Below, piece by piece: positions 53,414-64,000 of a stretch of 64,000 nucleotides of DNA. A model generated the notes under the pieces. That model saw only the letters and a program-made list of their open reading frames with translations. It was not told where the DNA came from and did no database searches. The stretch spans positions 620,001 to 684,000 of the forward strand of contig JAIXMP010000006.1 in assembly GCA_025677815.1 (NCBI GenBank), given 5' to 3'. Origin of the DNA: Phascolomyces articulosus (taxonomy: Eukaryota; Mucoromycota; Mucoromycetes; Mucorales; Lichtheimiaceae). The position numbers and the translations under genes were made by a program. Positions within the stretch are counted from its first letter, which is position 1, and each line of letters starts with the position of its first letter.

Positions 53414-54760
53414 ATGCCATATCCTTCATTTAAAGAAGTTCACCACCCACCATATACTGTTGCATTTGCTGAAACAGTATCAGCATGGGGTCAGGATGAT
53501 CATGATGATATCTGTAAAGTATTAAAGCTTATCACAAGTGACGATGAATTTCCACCATTACAAGCTTCCAACACAACAGCAGCAATGAATAACACTGGTG
53601 AAAACAACCTGGCACATCAGTGGCATGTGGTGGATCCGCGCGACACTGAATTGAATGATGGCTTAACTGTTATTTCGAACCATGACGACGATGATCGTAA
53701 AAGTGATGTCGACACGTCCATTACAACAAACTGGCAGCGTGTGGATTATCAACAATCATTTGCCAATATTGCATCACGCGCAGGTGAAAACCATGTGCTA
53801 ATCCTTAATAAAAGCTTTTTTAAGCGTGAACGGCAACATCGACAAAAGAGACAACCAGCCGTAACAGTAGCAACCGATTTGGAAAATGAAGATGATTCTA
53901 CCATGATTGACCTCGTTGAAGATCTATATTATATCGCCAAAGGAAATCGAAAAAATAGTCTATTGAAAGCCCATTATGTCAAAGAACGTAAGCGAAACGT
54001 GAATCAATATCGGCTAGACCATTGTATGAAAACATTACCACAAGCTTTGGTACTTTTCGTTGATCGCGAACAAGAGATTAAACAACAAGTCAAGGATGTA
54101 CAAAAAATGAAAGATGCAGCAGAAAACGATTTATGGCCACAATGGAGAGAATGGAACCACTGGAGAAACTGGAAGAGGCGACAAGTCCAAAATATCAAGG
54201 GAGGTGAATACTTTTCAAAAAAGGTGCTCAAGAACAAGAACTTTGGTCGTATGCCTAAGGCAGAATTTCTCCGAACCCAACTATTAGACGGCATCATTCA
54301 ACATTCTGTTCTCTCCCACTTTCCTGGCAACAAGTCATCCCCCTTACCTTCTGGAAAGAGAATCATAGGGGTCAAAAATCAACAACGCCATATTATTGCT
54401 ACAACAACACGAAAAGAAGAAGAAAATGTCATTGATGCTTTCACACGTTCCTTGGCAAAAGAGTACACTCGACGCTACTTTTATCGACCCTTTTATCGAC
54501 ATCATTTCAGTTCTCCATGGGCGTATTACGATGATTTACTATTGATATTACGCGAACAGTTGAACATTAAATATGCAAAACAATTGGGAGTTTTGGATGA
54601 AGATTATAAAGAAGCAAAGAGTGGCAAAGGCATGCTGCAGTTACTTTATAAGCATTTTCCACGTAATTATTACATGTCGGATAATAGAAAACTTCGACGC
54701 CAACATATTCAATCCATTATTGCTCAATATAATCAATCGCCCGTTGTTGGTGATGAGTAG
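53414..54760 (+). CDS. hypothetical protein, single exon, 448 residues
   Basis: No family recognised. The start chosen is the ATG of MPYPSFKEVHHPPYTVAF; the frame extends five codons upstream without another ATG. The first ~160 residues are acidic and Asn/Asp/Thr-rich. From ~165 the protein is basic and helical, rich in Lys, Arg, Gln and Trp (WPQWREWNHWRNWKRRQ at ~238-254). The C-terminal ~100 residues (AKEYTRRYFYRPFYRHHF, LLLILREQLNIKYAKQLG, LLYKHFPRNYYM) look like a folded helical domain. There is no signal peptide or membrane segment. A TATA-like box ~80 bp upstream and a long intact frame support a real gene. Confidence 0.72.
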   Translation: MPYPSFKEVHHPPYTVAFAETVSAWGQDDHDDICKVLKLITSDDEFPPLQASNTTAAMNNTGENNLAHQWHVVDPRDTELNDGLTVISNHDDDDRKSDVDTSITTNWQRVDYQQSFANIASRAGENHVLILNKSFFKRERQHRQKRQPAVTVATDLENEDDSTMIDLVEDLYYIAKGNRKNSLLKAHYVKERKRNVNQYRLDHCMKTLPQALVLFVDREQEIKQQVKDVQKMKDAAENDLWPQWREWNHWRNWKRRQVQNIKGGEYFSKKVLKNKNFGRMPKAEFLRTQLLDGIIQHSVLSHFPGNKSSPLPSGKRIIGVKNQQRHIIATTTRKEEENVIDAFTRSLAKEYTRRYFYRPFYRHHFSSPWAYYDDLLLILREQLNIKYAKQLGVLDEDYKEAKSGKGMLQLLYKHFPRNYYMSDNRKLRRQHIQSIIAQYNQSPVVGDE

Positions 54761-55304
54761 TAAATAAATTTTGTAATATTCGTAGCGGAACATTTTCTTC
54801 TGTATATTACACTATATAGTAGTAAATAACAATATTTATTGTCTCTTAAATAAAATATTATGCAGAACTATTGTAAAAGAATTATAAAGCTTGTTCAAGC
54901 AGTTCTGTAATTTTTAGTGTATTTGGTTAGTGTGTCTGTGATGATCATGCTAGTTTTTTGTTTCTTTTTTTTATTTTCTTCTATATGTTATTATTTCTTT
55001 GTCTTATGAGGAAAATATTGATCTGATGTAAACGCACAGATTGTGCCTCAGATTTGTTCGTTTTATGTGTTGGTTGTTGTTTATGCCGATATTGATATAT
55101 AAATATTGAATCATTTGGATTTTTTTCGTGTGTTATCGCAATGATAAATTTTGACACTGGTAGTAAAATGAATTTTTTTTGGTATGATGCCTCTCGGTCA
55201 CTATCTTGGACGATATTATCATCCGTGTCCTAATTATTATTAACATTGAGGTTCGTTAATATCTCCATATGCAACGTCATATAATGTATATATGAATATA
55301 AAAA
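54761..55304. other. AT-rich intergenic stretch
   Basis: No exon is seen. It ends where the duplicated segment, copy B, begins. Confidence 0.55.
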
Positions 55305-55307
55305 AGC

Positions 55308-55512
55308 TACATACTGAATATATACCTTAATAAGTGGGATAAGGATCTGTTACTAATCTTTGTTGCATATTACGAGGCTATTTTACCGCGATAAACGGAA
55401 ATTTGATCAAATCAGTGTTGTAGTTACGACGTGTCAATCCCCAATTAAATTCTGTATTAACGTAAAACTTCTCCGCCTCCCCAACAGGAGTGGAACAGGC
55501 GAGGGTTGAATG
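55308..55512. mobile_element. truncated pogo/Fot-like miniature element, copy 3
   Basis: Matches the right half of the element at 2313-2755 and ends at the same terminal repeat followed by TA. The left half is absent, so either the copy was truncated or the duplication junction fell inside the element. Confidence 0.6.
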
Positions 55513-55514
55513 TA

Positions 55515-56587
55515 GTAATATAGTAGCATATGGTCCATTTTTTAATAACAGTGATGATATAACTTGCAATGTTATGGAAAAAAAGTAACAACGACTTGTC
55601 AACACGCAATAATGGGTCAAAACCATCAAATAGCAAGCACCATCACAAATATTTGTCTTGTACCGAATTTCAATTTGGAATTCTACAGCAGCAATAATTA
55701 CTTTCCCACATTTCAGTAATCCTTACATAGATTCATCAGCTTGTTATCTGGGTAGTAGACACGAAGGATTACTATACTTTGTTGCTACTGGATTCGAGAC
55801 CCTTTATTGGATCCATTTCCAACGACACACCGTAAGTAACTTTTTCATTGTCCAAAGCGTGGTTTCTTATTTCACGCCTACTTACAAGTGAGGATCATCG
55901 CCATAGTGGCAACATCATGATGCTTGGATACTAATGGTTATATTATTCTTATTGGTGAGTTCTTATTGGAAGGTTCAGAATTTGAAATATTTGAGAAAAA
56001 AGGAATATATGCCTTTATCGTTCTAATAATAATTCCTTTTTGATACTGTTCTCAGTAGTGTGTAGTAGTACTTTTAAAAGCTTAAGACTTAAGCGTACTA
56101 CTGCTGAGATAGTTTAGGTTACATGATTGAGAAACACCACTATGCTATTTGTAACCATTAGATTTTAATTATCTTTTTTGTTTAATTATAATACTTCTAA
56201 AATAGTGACAATGATGAACAAGCCTTAGGAAATTCTTGATGTTGGCTGCGACATTGTGTTAGCCAGATGTGTTGCAAAAGTTGGCTCTTTGAAGTTGCTT
56301 GTTGAATTAGCCCATCTATGTTCCAGAGAAAAAATCAAACCATACATTTGCATGCTAGCTCAAAACTCGACTATTCCTAATGTGTAGTTCGTTGTAAACT
56401 TCATCAGGATGTACACCAAGGACCCTCCAAATATTGACAAACAATATTATTTATAAAACCTATTAGACTCATTATCGATTTATCGAATAATCAAAGTATA
56501 TTTTTTGCTGAATTATGAGTTGCGATATTTTAAAAATGAGCATAAGTCTAATTAATTAGGTAAATTATTTATATCAATCGCTCATTT
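55515..56587. other. non-coding 3' flank of the intact HET-like gene
   Basis: Aligns with 2758-3889. No frame is conserved between the copies. Confidence 0.55.
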
Positions 56588-58306
56588 TTATTGAATCAAA
56601 AATGTCTCTTTGTTTAAATTACAGCCAGAGAAAAAATCTTCATTACTTTCTATCCAGCAAGATCCAATAGCTTTATAATATTCACCTTCTTGTTCCTTTT
56701 TTATTACGGGATAGCAGTAATGGTTATATTCATTACTTTTAAACGAAGCTTCAGAAAGGATGACATATTGTGCAGAAGAGTCATCCAAATTGTCAGTTAA
56801 ATCATCAAAATCAATACTTGCAGCCATTCGATAAACATCACTTTTTTTGTTATACCAACACAAGTTTTCCTTTTTTACCTCCATGAATCTTGACAATTGT
56901 AGAAATTTTTTTGAGATTTTATCGGAAAATGAATTTCCACCAAGATAACAATAGTCATCATAATAACCCAAAGCGATTCTTTTCATTTCATTTGTTTCAG
57001 GTAGTTGAACAAGTATGCACAAACGATATTTTTGTTCATCACCACCATCATTGATATCGTAAGGAATTGTTCGTATATCTTCTTCTCGTATAGTTAATTT
57101 GTCACCGTCGATGGATGGAACATAAGTAGTTGTAATATGCATGGTTTTTCCAATTATATCATAATTTTGAAATGAGGTCGTAATATCAGCTACAAAGTGG
57201 TGACCATTAACACCGGTCCATGATGGCAAAAACTTGTATTTTTCGATTGTTGACTCATACTGACGATTTTTTCCAAAAAGCAAAATACTGAGATCTTTTT
57301 TTGCTAAAAGACCATAAAATTGATTCATCATGTCCTCAAATGGTTGATTGTAATCGATGCGAATCTTGTTGATACTCTTTTTGGTCGAGAAAAGTCCACA
57401 AAAATATCGAATAATTAACTTTTTGAATGATTGAGGGTCGTCTTCATGGTCAATGAATTCAGGGAAAAGATGGATGAGTGCAAAAACACGGTCGTGGTCA
57501 TTTGTACTTGTTCGTTGATGTGCATGGTATAAAATTTCCGAAACGTTTAATTCAGAAGATGATTTTGCTAAAACAGTTACGTTACCTCGTGTATTATCCC
57601 CATATTGATGTGTATTCCTTCCGACAAATAACAATCTTTCTGACTTTATTGCTTCTTCTAAAGTCCATAAACGTTTGAAATATAGGTGTTTGCTTTCATC
57701 TAAAGCAAAATCTGGTTGACAGAAATCAGGTACAAGTGCAACAGTGCAATAAGCATTTTCGTATAGATGGTGCATGTGGCTTATTTCATGATGTTTTTCT
57801 TCTTTATTATCTTGATTGATGCACAATTGATCGTACCATATGTATTTTATGTTAAATTGTTGACATATTTGCTGAATGATGCCTTCAAATTTGACGTATT
57901 TGATTGTTTTTGTAAAGCAGTAATTATAAAACTCCATGATTGCGAAAACTTCGTATATCTTGTTAAATTTCATATTATTAAATGTTTTGTGATAAGGAAT
58001 AATCATATCAGGATAAATATTGTCATAAAAAATAATCTTGTGTTTGCCTTCATCGGTTCGTTTATATTTCCCAGTGGTTTTATCAAGTACCATGTCTCCA
58101 GATTGATTCCATGAATATGATAATGTGCAGTAACCTTCGTTGACTTGAGATCCATCGATTACTTTCATGTCAGAAATACGAACAAGTTTGGTAGGCATAA
58201 AGTCTGGTTTGGGCAAATCATTGGGAATTGTTATGGGTGGTTTTACACATTGAACCTCTTCATCATTAACCCAAGAGTATTGTGCCGTCTCGTAGGTGAT
58301 ATACAT
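56588..58306 (-). CDS. HET-domain (heterokaryon-incompatibility-like) protein, intact copy
   Basis: Single exon, 572 residues; the ATG matches the paralogue at 5598. The HET domain spans ~60-215: YCTLSYSWNQSGD, then FNIKYIWYDQLCINQDNKEE, HHLYENAYCTVALVPD and FKRLWTLEEAIKSERLLFVG. The rest (~215-572) has no family I recognise but is shared with the broken copy (LIHLFPEFIDHEDDPQSF, FLPSWTGVNG, GKTMHITTTYVPSIDG). In other fungi HET-domain proteins execute fusion-triggered cell death. Here a role in non-self recognition is inference; there is no obvious partner gene such as a NACHT or serine-esterase gene next door. Probably cytosolic. Confidence 0.88.
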   Translation of the reverse strand: MYITYETAQYSWVNDEEVQCVKPPITIPNDLPKPDFMPTKLVRISDMKVIDGSQVNEGYCTLSYSWNQSGDMVLDKTTGKYKRTDEGKHKIIFYDNIYPDMIIPYHKTFNNMKFNKIYEVFAIMEFYNYCFTKTIKYVKFEGIIQQICQQFNIKYIWYDQLCINQDNKEEKHHEISHMHHLYENAYCTVALVPDFCQPDFALDESKHLYFKRLWTLEEAIKSERLLFVGRNTHQYGDNTRGNVTVLAKSSSELNVSEILYHAHQRTSTNDHDRVFALIHLFPEFIDHEDDPQSFKKLIIRYFCGLFSTKKSINKIRIDYNQPFEDMMNQFYGLLAKKDLSILLFGKNRQYESTIEKYKFLPSWTGVNGHHFVADITTSFQNYDIIGKTMHITTTYVPSIDGDKLTIREEDIRTIPYDINDGGDEQKYRLCILVQLPETNEMKRIALGYYDDYCYLGGNSFSDKISKKFLQLSRFMEVKKENLCWYNKKSDVYRMAASIDFDDLTDNLDDSSAQYVILSEASFKSNEYNHYCYPVIKKEQEGEYYKAIGSCWIESNEDFFSGCNLNKETFLIQ

Positions 58307-60985
58307 TACTTCTATGATTACATTAAATAAGTTTGACGAGTTAGGTTCAATATAATCGTGGATAATAGAAAAAAAAAGAGAGGTGTTTACTCACAGATAA
58401 AGAAGAAACGGATTGTTACTATTGAAAAATTGCAAGAGAGTATACAGTGGTGGTGGATTTTAATGGTAGTAAATACTCGTTCTTTTAAGTATTTTCTATC
58501 AAATGTAGGGTAGTGATGGAAGTGGTAAATAGAAAATGAAAATTAAACTGCTGTGTTTTTAGTAAAGAAGAACAGAAGAAAAAAATATCAAGTAGGGCTA
58601 ATAAATATACCCTTTTCTTGCTAAAATTAATGTAATATGCATATTACAGTAGCTAAAACAAAACTTTAAAGATCATCATCAATGCATCTTATAAATAAAT
58701 AATGAGTAATATTTGTTTATTTGCGGGCGATTAAGTAAAGAAAAGAGTATTTACTGTTCTTTACTTTTTTTTTCGTCACATCGACTTTGATAATATGAAT
58801 TTTTTTAATTATGTCGTTGAATGTTTGATTCACTGCTGCTGAATGACTATAAATTAAGAACATAAACTTATTGTTGATTAAAGTAAAACGAAAAAAAAAA
58901 ACCAGCTCCATTTCATCTGCATGTCTTTGTGCAATAAAGAAACACGATTACACAAAACAATAATACTCTACGCCCAAACTCTAAAACCGCCCAAAAGAAA
59001 ACATAACCACTCTCATACCATAATTCATCCAGTAAACTTCCGTGAATGTTAATACGTATAAAGACAACAGCTTGTGTTGAGTATTTGTATTATTATTTTT
59101 GCAACTTGAATAAGGGAAAAGGAGAAGGATCAATAAAGTGGAAAACATTTGGTGCAACAGTAGTTATGCAACATACAAAAGATATTATTATTAGTGGGTA
59201 CCTACTCTAAGCTTTTTATACTTTTTAAATGCAGTGTTGTCAAATCACTGAAAATGGACCATTATAATCCTGTCCATTGTTTAAACCCAATAACGGAACC
59301 AGTTCAATAAAAAGAGCATAATGAGAGTATGACTTCTGTTGTAAGAATCTTTGTTATATTATGTTAGACTGTTAGTTACAAACAACGGATAAGTTCATTC
59401 AGCTATTTGAAAGCAAAATGACAAAGGACCTTTCTATTATGACATAATATGAATAAAAAAACAATACATTGATACTTTAAGGATATGTGTCGCTCACAGG
59501 CAGTGACAATAGATAAATAACTTTTACTACTACATGACACCAAATTTATTTTTCTGGTATATATATTGATAATACAATCCAGATATAAACTATGAGAAAT
59601 CAAATAATATAAGTAGACCATGATGTTCATAAAAGAAAATAGTATTCTTTTACATATAAAGACCAAGCAACACAACTTTTTAAATAGCATCATACCATAA
59701 TTATATATCACTCACTATGCCGATACGCTTTTTTTTTTTTTTGATAAATATATATCACGCTTTCCATCTATTATTATTACTTTCTTTTTTTATATTCACT
59801 GCATGCTAATTTTCTTATATCAACTTGCCAAAAAAGTATAATATTGGGATTCATATTTTCTTCACAACCATTCGAATTAAAAGTACTCTTTTTTTCAGGT
59901 AAAATAAATATTACTAACTCATTTATGTCAATGTGCTGATGACTTAACGAAAAGAAATCCAGATATACAAAATTTCGAGCTTTGTTACTTATTTCTCTGG
60001 TTTTATGCAAGCTTATGTTTTAATAGTTTTTATCATGTCATGAAAAAGAAACAATTGTGGTGAAGACAGTAATAATAAACATTTGTTTAAACTTCACTAG
60101 CAATAATATAATTATAGGAATAACCTGTGAATACTACTGTAGATGTATCCTAGTTGTAGATACTATGACTAATGTAAAATTGATATAAACATGCTTGAAA
60201 AAAAAGATACATAATAAAAGAGTATTCGTACAAACCTTTATTACTAAAACAAGAAAATAAAAAAATTGGGTTTGGTGTCTGTAAGGAAAGCGATATTGAA
60301 ATCTGGATTGGCTGGATTACTATTATTAAGATGAAAGTTTGGTATCCTTAAGCGAAAATCTTGGGGTTCGTAATAAACCCCATTAACTCGATTTCAGTAT
60401 TTTTAACTCGCTTCCATGCAAAATTAAAATGAATTATGATATTCCAATGATATTATGACACCAATGGGTGATGATTAAATTATATTCTCCAATGAATAGA
60501 AAATCCGCCATGTTTTATTTATGTTTCTGATCATTTATCTATGGTTGATTAAAAGATTTGCTTTAATCTGAGGAACAAAAAAAAATCCTATCCATCAAAT
60601 GATGCACAATATGTTATTAATTAGGTACAAACCATAGTCGCAAAATTATAGAATCATGTTATTCAATTTTCATTAATAATAATAATGAAAATAATTATAA
60701 TTACCAATACTTCTATTCAGACGTAAGCAAAACAATAAAAATGTCGAGTTTCTTGAATATATCAATACCGGGATGATATTTGATTTTTGCATAAAATATT
60801 ACACAGTTCCCTTGGAAATCATTGGTCACTAGATTCAAATAGGTCGGAGCTTATCAGAATTTTTTTTGTGCACTTTTTTTCTTTACAGAGTTTTTTTGGT
60901 TGAGATTTGATTTTAGAATCGATCAATAACAACAACAACCAAAAAAAAACAATTTCCATTCCAACTACGTATAGCCAACAAAGTA
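58307..60985. other. intergenic; first part duplicated HET upstream region
   Basis: 58307-59555 aligns with 5599-6835 and should hold the HET promoter. 59556-60985 is AT-rich with no supportable exon. Confidence 0.55.
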
Positions 60986-62020
60986 ATGCCACATAAACGA
61001 GTAAAAGCAAGTTTAAGAAAGAAACAAGAGTATGTATAGTTTGTTTATAGTTTATACACAATGTTTTCAGTTTATATACAATTTCGGAAGATTTAACAAG
61101 CGCAGAGTTGATCTTCCAGTAACAACTTCGAAATCGGACGACACCCCCAAGTCATTTGCTCGGTTAATTAGGTATAAGGATATTACCGAAAAGAAAGCAA
61201 AAGAAAAGAAGGATGCAAAGAAACGGGAACAAGAAAAGGCAAAGGTAACATAGAGATACTGTAAAAACATCCATGTTAGAGAGAAAAATTGAGTTGTGGT
61301 GATAGTCATAAGCTGTTATGGTAAAGAAGAGGATCCCAGTATAATAATAAAGCAGTAATAGGAAGAAGCAGCAGACATGAAGATTCGAAAAGGTGAAAGA
61401 TTACGGGAGTTTAACGAACGGGTGAATAAGAAATATCAACAAGACTTTATACAAGCAGTAAAAGCAACAAAACCTCTTAGTCAACGAAAACGACGTAATC
61501 GAGAAGCCCGAAAACAAAAGCAACAGGACAAAAAACAACGTCAATTGGATCAATATGGTGGCCGAGATTTCGATGATTTGAAGGATGATGTCAAGTTTGG
61601 TGAAGTAGCGAATGCTCCACCTACATTGACCAAGATCCCTAAAGCACGGGGTCGAGGCAAAGAGGTAAAAGAAAAGGATGGATTTTCAATGATGAATGGA
61701 AAAGGGGGGGGGGAGAAAGTATATAGATTACTCTACCTTAATAACAAGAAAACAAAATTGTGAATGGAAGGAAAAAAAAACTAATTATATGATGAATGGA
61801 TTTGAACTAGACTTTGGAAGCGAAAACACGAGAAGCTGTAGCATCTGATGAAGATGAAGGCATGAAACAATTGAAAGCATCCCATAAACGAAAATTACAA
61901 AACATGAGTGCATCAGCACGTAAAACATTGGAAGGTGAACGTAATCGTGCGATCGAACTTTATCGAGCAAAGAAGGCCAAAAAGATGGTGGCATCAGGAT
62001 TAACACCGTTAATATCATAA
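60986..62020 (+). CDS. CCDC137-family lysine-rich nucleolar-type protein
   Basis: Basic coiled-coil protein of 236 residues, presumed nuclear/nucleolar. Exons 60986-61029, 61091-61244, 61362-61664, 61811-62020. CCDC137 landmarks appear in order: N-terminal MPHKRVKASLRKKQE, a SFARLIRYKD block, KIRKGERLREFNERVNKKY, a Lys/Arg/Gln-rich helix, DDVKFGEVANAPPTLTKIP, and the C-terminal ERNRAIELYRAKKAKK. The family is linked to nucleolar and chromosome-surface functions in animals; its role in fungi is poorly known. The first intron needs an AAG acceptor (61 nt), the least secure junction. A GTATGT donor and frame support it. Confidence 0.82.
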
Positions 62021-62557
62021 TGATCAACGAATCATACATAATAATGAGGACGGATCCATGTTATTAAATATATAAATAAAGAAGTAAATCCAAAAAAAGA
62101 TATATCCGAACGTGGAATGACACTTGTATGTGCTATTTTTGTTATTATTGTTATTACTGAAATCGTTTGTCATTTAGTTGTTTCGTCTATACATGGGACA
62201 TATGTTGTTGTTTTTTTCATGCTGTTGTTATTGATATATCTTTGCAGTATAAATTAAAATATTCCGATTCATTCCAAATACTTTTTTTTGTTGACAGCTG
62301 CAGTTCGATAAACCATACACGCAAAGTTCTAACAGTAATAATAATAATATCGCCGATCATCCATGGTTTAATTGTTAATGAATCGCTTGCCTATAAAACG
62401 ACCCAAGTTAAACACATCTGCCTTTTTTTCACCATCATTATTACATTTCTTCATTTAATTTCATTTAATTTCATCTAATTTCATATCTTTTTTCATTTCA
62501 TACTTTTTACATTTCATTCCTTATTTTTTTCAGCTTAATACAGTTCATATAAAGATA
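62021..62557. other. intergenic, promoter of the secreted-protein gene
   Basis: AT-rich. TATAAA-like sequence near 62392 and repeated TTTCATTTAATTTCAT units at ~62445-62515 precede the secreted-protein ATG. These are likely promoter or leader sequence. No exon is seen. Confidence 0.5.
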
Positions 62558-64000
62558 ATGCGCTTTTCGCTCTCTCTCATTTCTTCTGCCATGTTGGCAA
62601 CTTTGGCCATCGCTGCTCCCACCAATCCCCAAGACAACATGAACAGTGAACTTGATGTTGCTCCAGCTCAAAATGTTGCTCTTCAAATGGGTGAAGAATT
62701 CCAACCCTTCAACTGGATGTCTGTTGATGGTGAAGCCAAGTCTGTCGACCGTACCTTCACTTTGAACCTTGCCGAACCCGCCCAACTTCAAATCACCGAC
62801 TATAAGCTTGGTAAATATTTCCTTCATTGACACCATATTAATATTTTAAGGCACGATATTATCCAATAGATTCTAATCAACTTATGAAATACATTAGGTG
62901 GTGACTCTTTTGAAGTTTCGGATAATGGTCAAGTTCTCGGTAAGACCAGTGAAGCTGCTAGCTACATGGAAGCTTATGCTGCCACCCCCGAAGAAGCTCT
63001 TCAAGATGAACGTTTCAGCCACGCTATCTTTGATTTGGCTGAAGGTGAACACGAAATCACAATCAACGTTGCCAACTCCCAATCTGCTGATGGTACTGGC
63101 GCTCTCCGTGTCGTCCAAAAGGTCCAAGCTCTCTATGAAAAGAAGGGTAGTTCCTGGGGAGATAGCAAGGGTAAAGGCAAGGGTAAAGGCAAGAAGGGTT
63201 GGGATGAAGATGATGACGACTGGGAAGATGATGATGATGATTGGGAAGACGATGACGATGAATGGGGAAGCAAGAAGGGCGGCTGGGGTGATGACAAGAA
63301 GGGCGGCTGGGGCAAGGACAAGAAGGGCGGTTGGGACGATGACAAGAAAGGCGGTTGGGACGATGACAAGAAGGGCGACTGGGACGATGACAAGAAAGGA
63401 GGCTGGGGCAAGAAGGGCGACTGGGACGATGACAAGAAGGGCGGTTGGGGCAAGGACAAGAAGGGCGGTTGGGACGACGACAAGAAGGGAGGCTGGGGCA
63501 AGAAGGGCGGCTGGGGTGACGACGATGATGACAAGAAGGGCGGCTGGGGCAAGAAGGGCGGCTGGGGTGACGACGACGACAAATGGGATGATGGCGGCTG
63601 GGACCACAAGAAGACCGTCTATGTCTACTACACTGTTCCTGCTGAACGCGCAGTTGCCCCTGCGACTGCGGCAGTAAATCATATGCCCATCCATCCCACA
63701 CCAAGAACTTACAACACTATCTTGGCTGAAGATATTTCATCTTTAGAACCTGAATCAGAAGCCGAGTCAGAGTCCTCTTCCGAATCTTCTTTCGAATCCC
63801 CAGTGCCACTTGAATCAAACGTCAATCAAGACACCACTGGTACCGGTGTCGAAGAAGCTGCCACCTCCGAAAGGGCGTAAGTATTCATTGATCACTATGA
63901 CAGAATAACTAACACAGAACGATTACTGACATTCATTTTTTTTATCTTTATTCATACCATTCAATAGTACACCTGCCTCTGGTACTGACAACAACCCCTT
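62558..64000 (+). CDS. secreted beta-domain protein with KKGGW/KKGDW tandem repeats (3' end outside window)
   Basis: Exons 62558-62810, 62898-63876, 63968-beyond 64000. A signal peptide (MRFSLSLISSAMLATLAIAA, cleavage near 20) is followed by an extracellular beta-type domain (~45-150: VDRTFTLNLAEPAQLQITDY, SFEVSDNGQVLGKT, DERFSHAIFDLAEGEHEITI) found in many fungal secreted proteins of unknown role. Then come a GKGKGKKG stretch, an acidic DDDDW tract and ~13 short units KKGGWGDD/KKGGWGKD/KKGDWDDD (63268-63600). A Glu/Ser-rich tail (SEAESESSSESS) follows and continues off the window. There are no cysteines in the visible part. Strong C-ending codon bias suggests high expression. The wall-associated location and repeat function are inference. 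Confidence 0.87.
63268..63610 (+). repeat. intragenic tandem repeat coding KKGGW/DDD units
   Basis: About thirteen imperfect units of 15-30 bp with consensus AAGAAGGGCGGCTGGG-(AC/GT)GATGAC. Unit order alternates GGWDDD, GGWGKD and GDWDDD. Such arrays often vary in copy number between strains. Confidence 0.9.

Larger units (their letters stand above)
55305..59555. repeat. segmental duplication, copy B (partner 2520-6835)
   Basis: Collinear, same orientation. The left end lies inside a truncated copy of the miniature element (its right half, 55308-55512, ending GGGTTGAATG-TA). Similarity then runs through the 3' flank, the HET gene and ~1.2 kb of upstream DNA. Boundaries are by eye. Confidence 0.85.

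Noticed and set aside
62894..63694. Long minus-strand frame (266 codons) opposite the KKGGW repeats, and other long frames in the same stretch
   Set aside because: All six frames stay open because the repeat is GC-rich and low-complexity. Only the plus frame has a signal peptide, a conserved domain and proper splice junctions.

Overview
The window looks like nuclear DNA from an early-diverging filamentous fungus, most likely Mucoromycota (Mucorales-like). It is strongly AT-rich, with compact genes and many short GT-AG introns (mostly 50-190 nt). It carries fungal core genes, a Cys/His-rich tail typical of non-LTR retrotransposons, and genes for an animal-type voltage-gated K+ channel and an Hv1 proton channel. 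Species assignment is inference. All exon models were read by eye from splice sites, frame and family conservation.

Layout. 1-9.9 kb: AT-rich and gene-poor, with a broken HET-domain gene (about 3.89-5.60 kb, minus) and two pogo/Fot-like miniature elements. 9.9-15.7 kb: a Kv-type K+ channel convergent with a HAL4/SAT4-type kinase, the kinase family known to control K+ transporters. 15.7-19.4 kb: no gene seen. 19.4-29.2 kb: ribosomal protein uL6 (L9) and a 15-exon gene for the largest TFIIIC subunit. 29.2-35.4 kb, all minus: a Dal5-type MFS transporter, a voltage-gated proton channel and PRMT3. 35.7-43.8 kb, all plus: DNA polymerase alpha B-subunit, an HP1-like chromo/chromoshadow protein and a tandem pair of SDR oxidoreductases. 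44.1-46.9 kb: an AIF-type oxidoreductase (minus).

47.03-52.79 kb holds the most unusual structure: two 1,631-bp inverted arms around a 2,503-bp spacer, symmetric to the base about position 49,912. Each arm carries an identical 190-codon retrotransposon-tail ORF and the promoter plus first codons of a PD-(D/E)XK-like gene. The rest of that gene lies in the spacer and is broken by one nonsense codon and one frameshift. 53.4-54.8 kb: an unrecognised single-exon gene. 55.3-59.55 kb: a diverged duplicate of 2.5-6.8 kb carrying an intact HET-domain gene. 61-62 kb: a CCDC137-type gene. 62.56 kb to the end: a secreted protein with KKGGW-type tandem repeats, cut by the window edge.

The genes are mostly unrelated housekeeping neighbours. 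The Kv channel, HAL4-type kinase and Hv1 channel share an ion-homeostasis theme. Points most worth checking are the inverted-repeat cassette, a predicted 2-nt micro-exon in the first SDR gene, a 24-nt candidate intron in PRMT3, the duplicated HET locus and the repeat-rich secreted protein.
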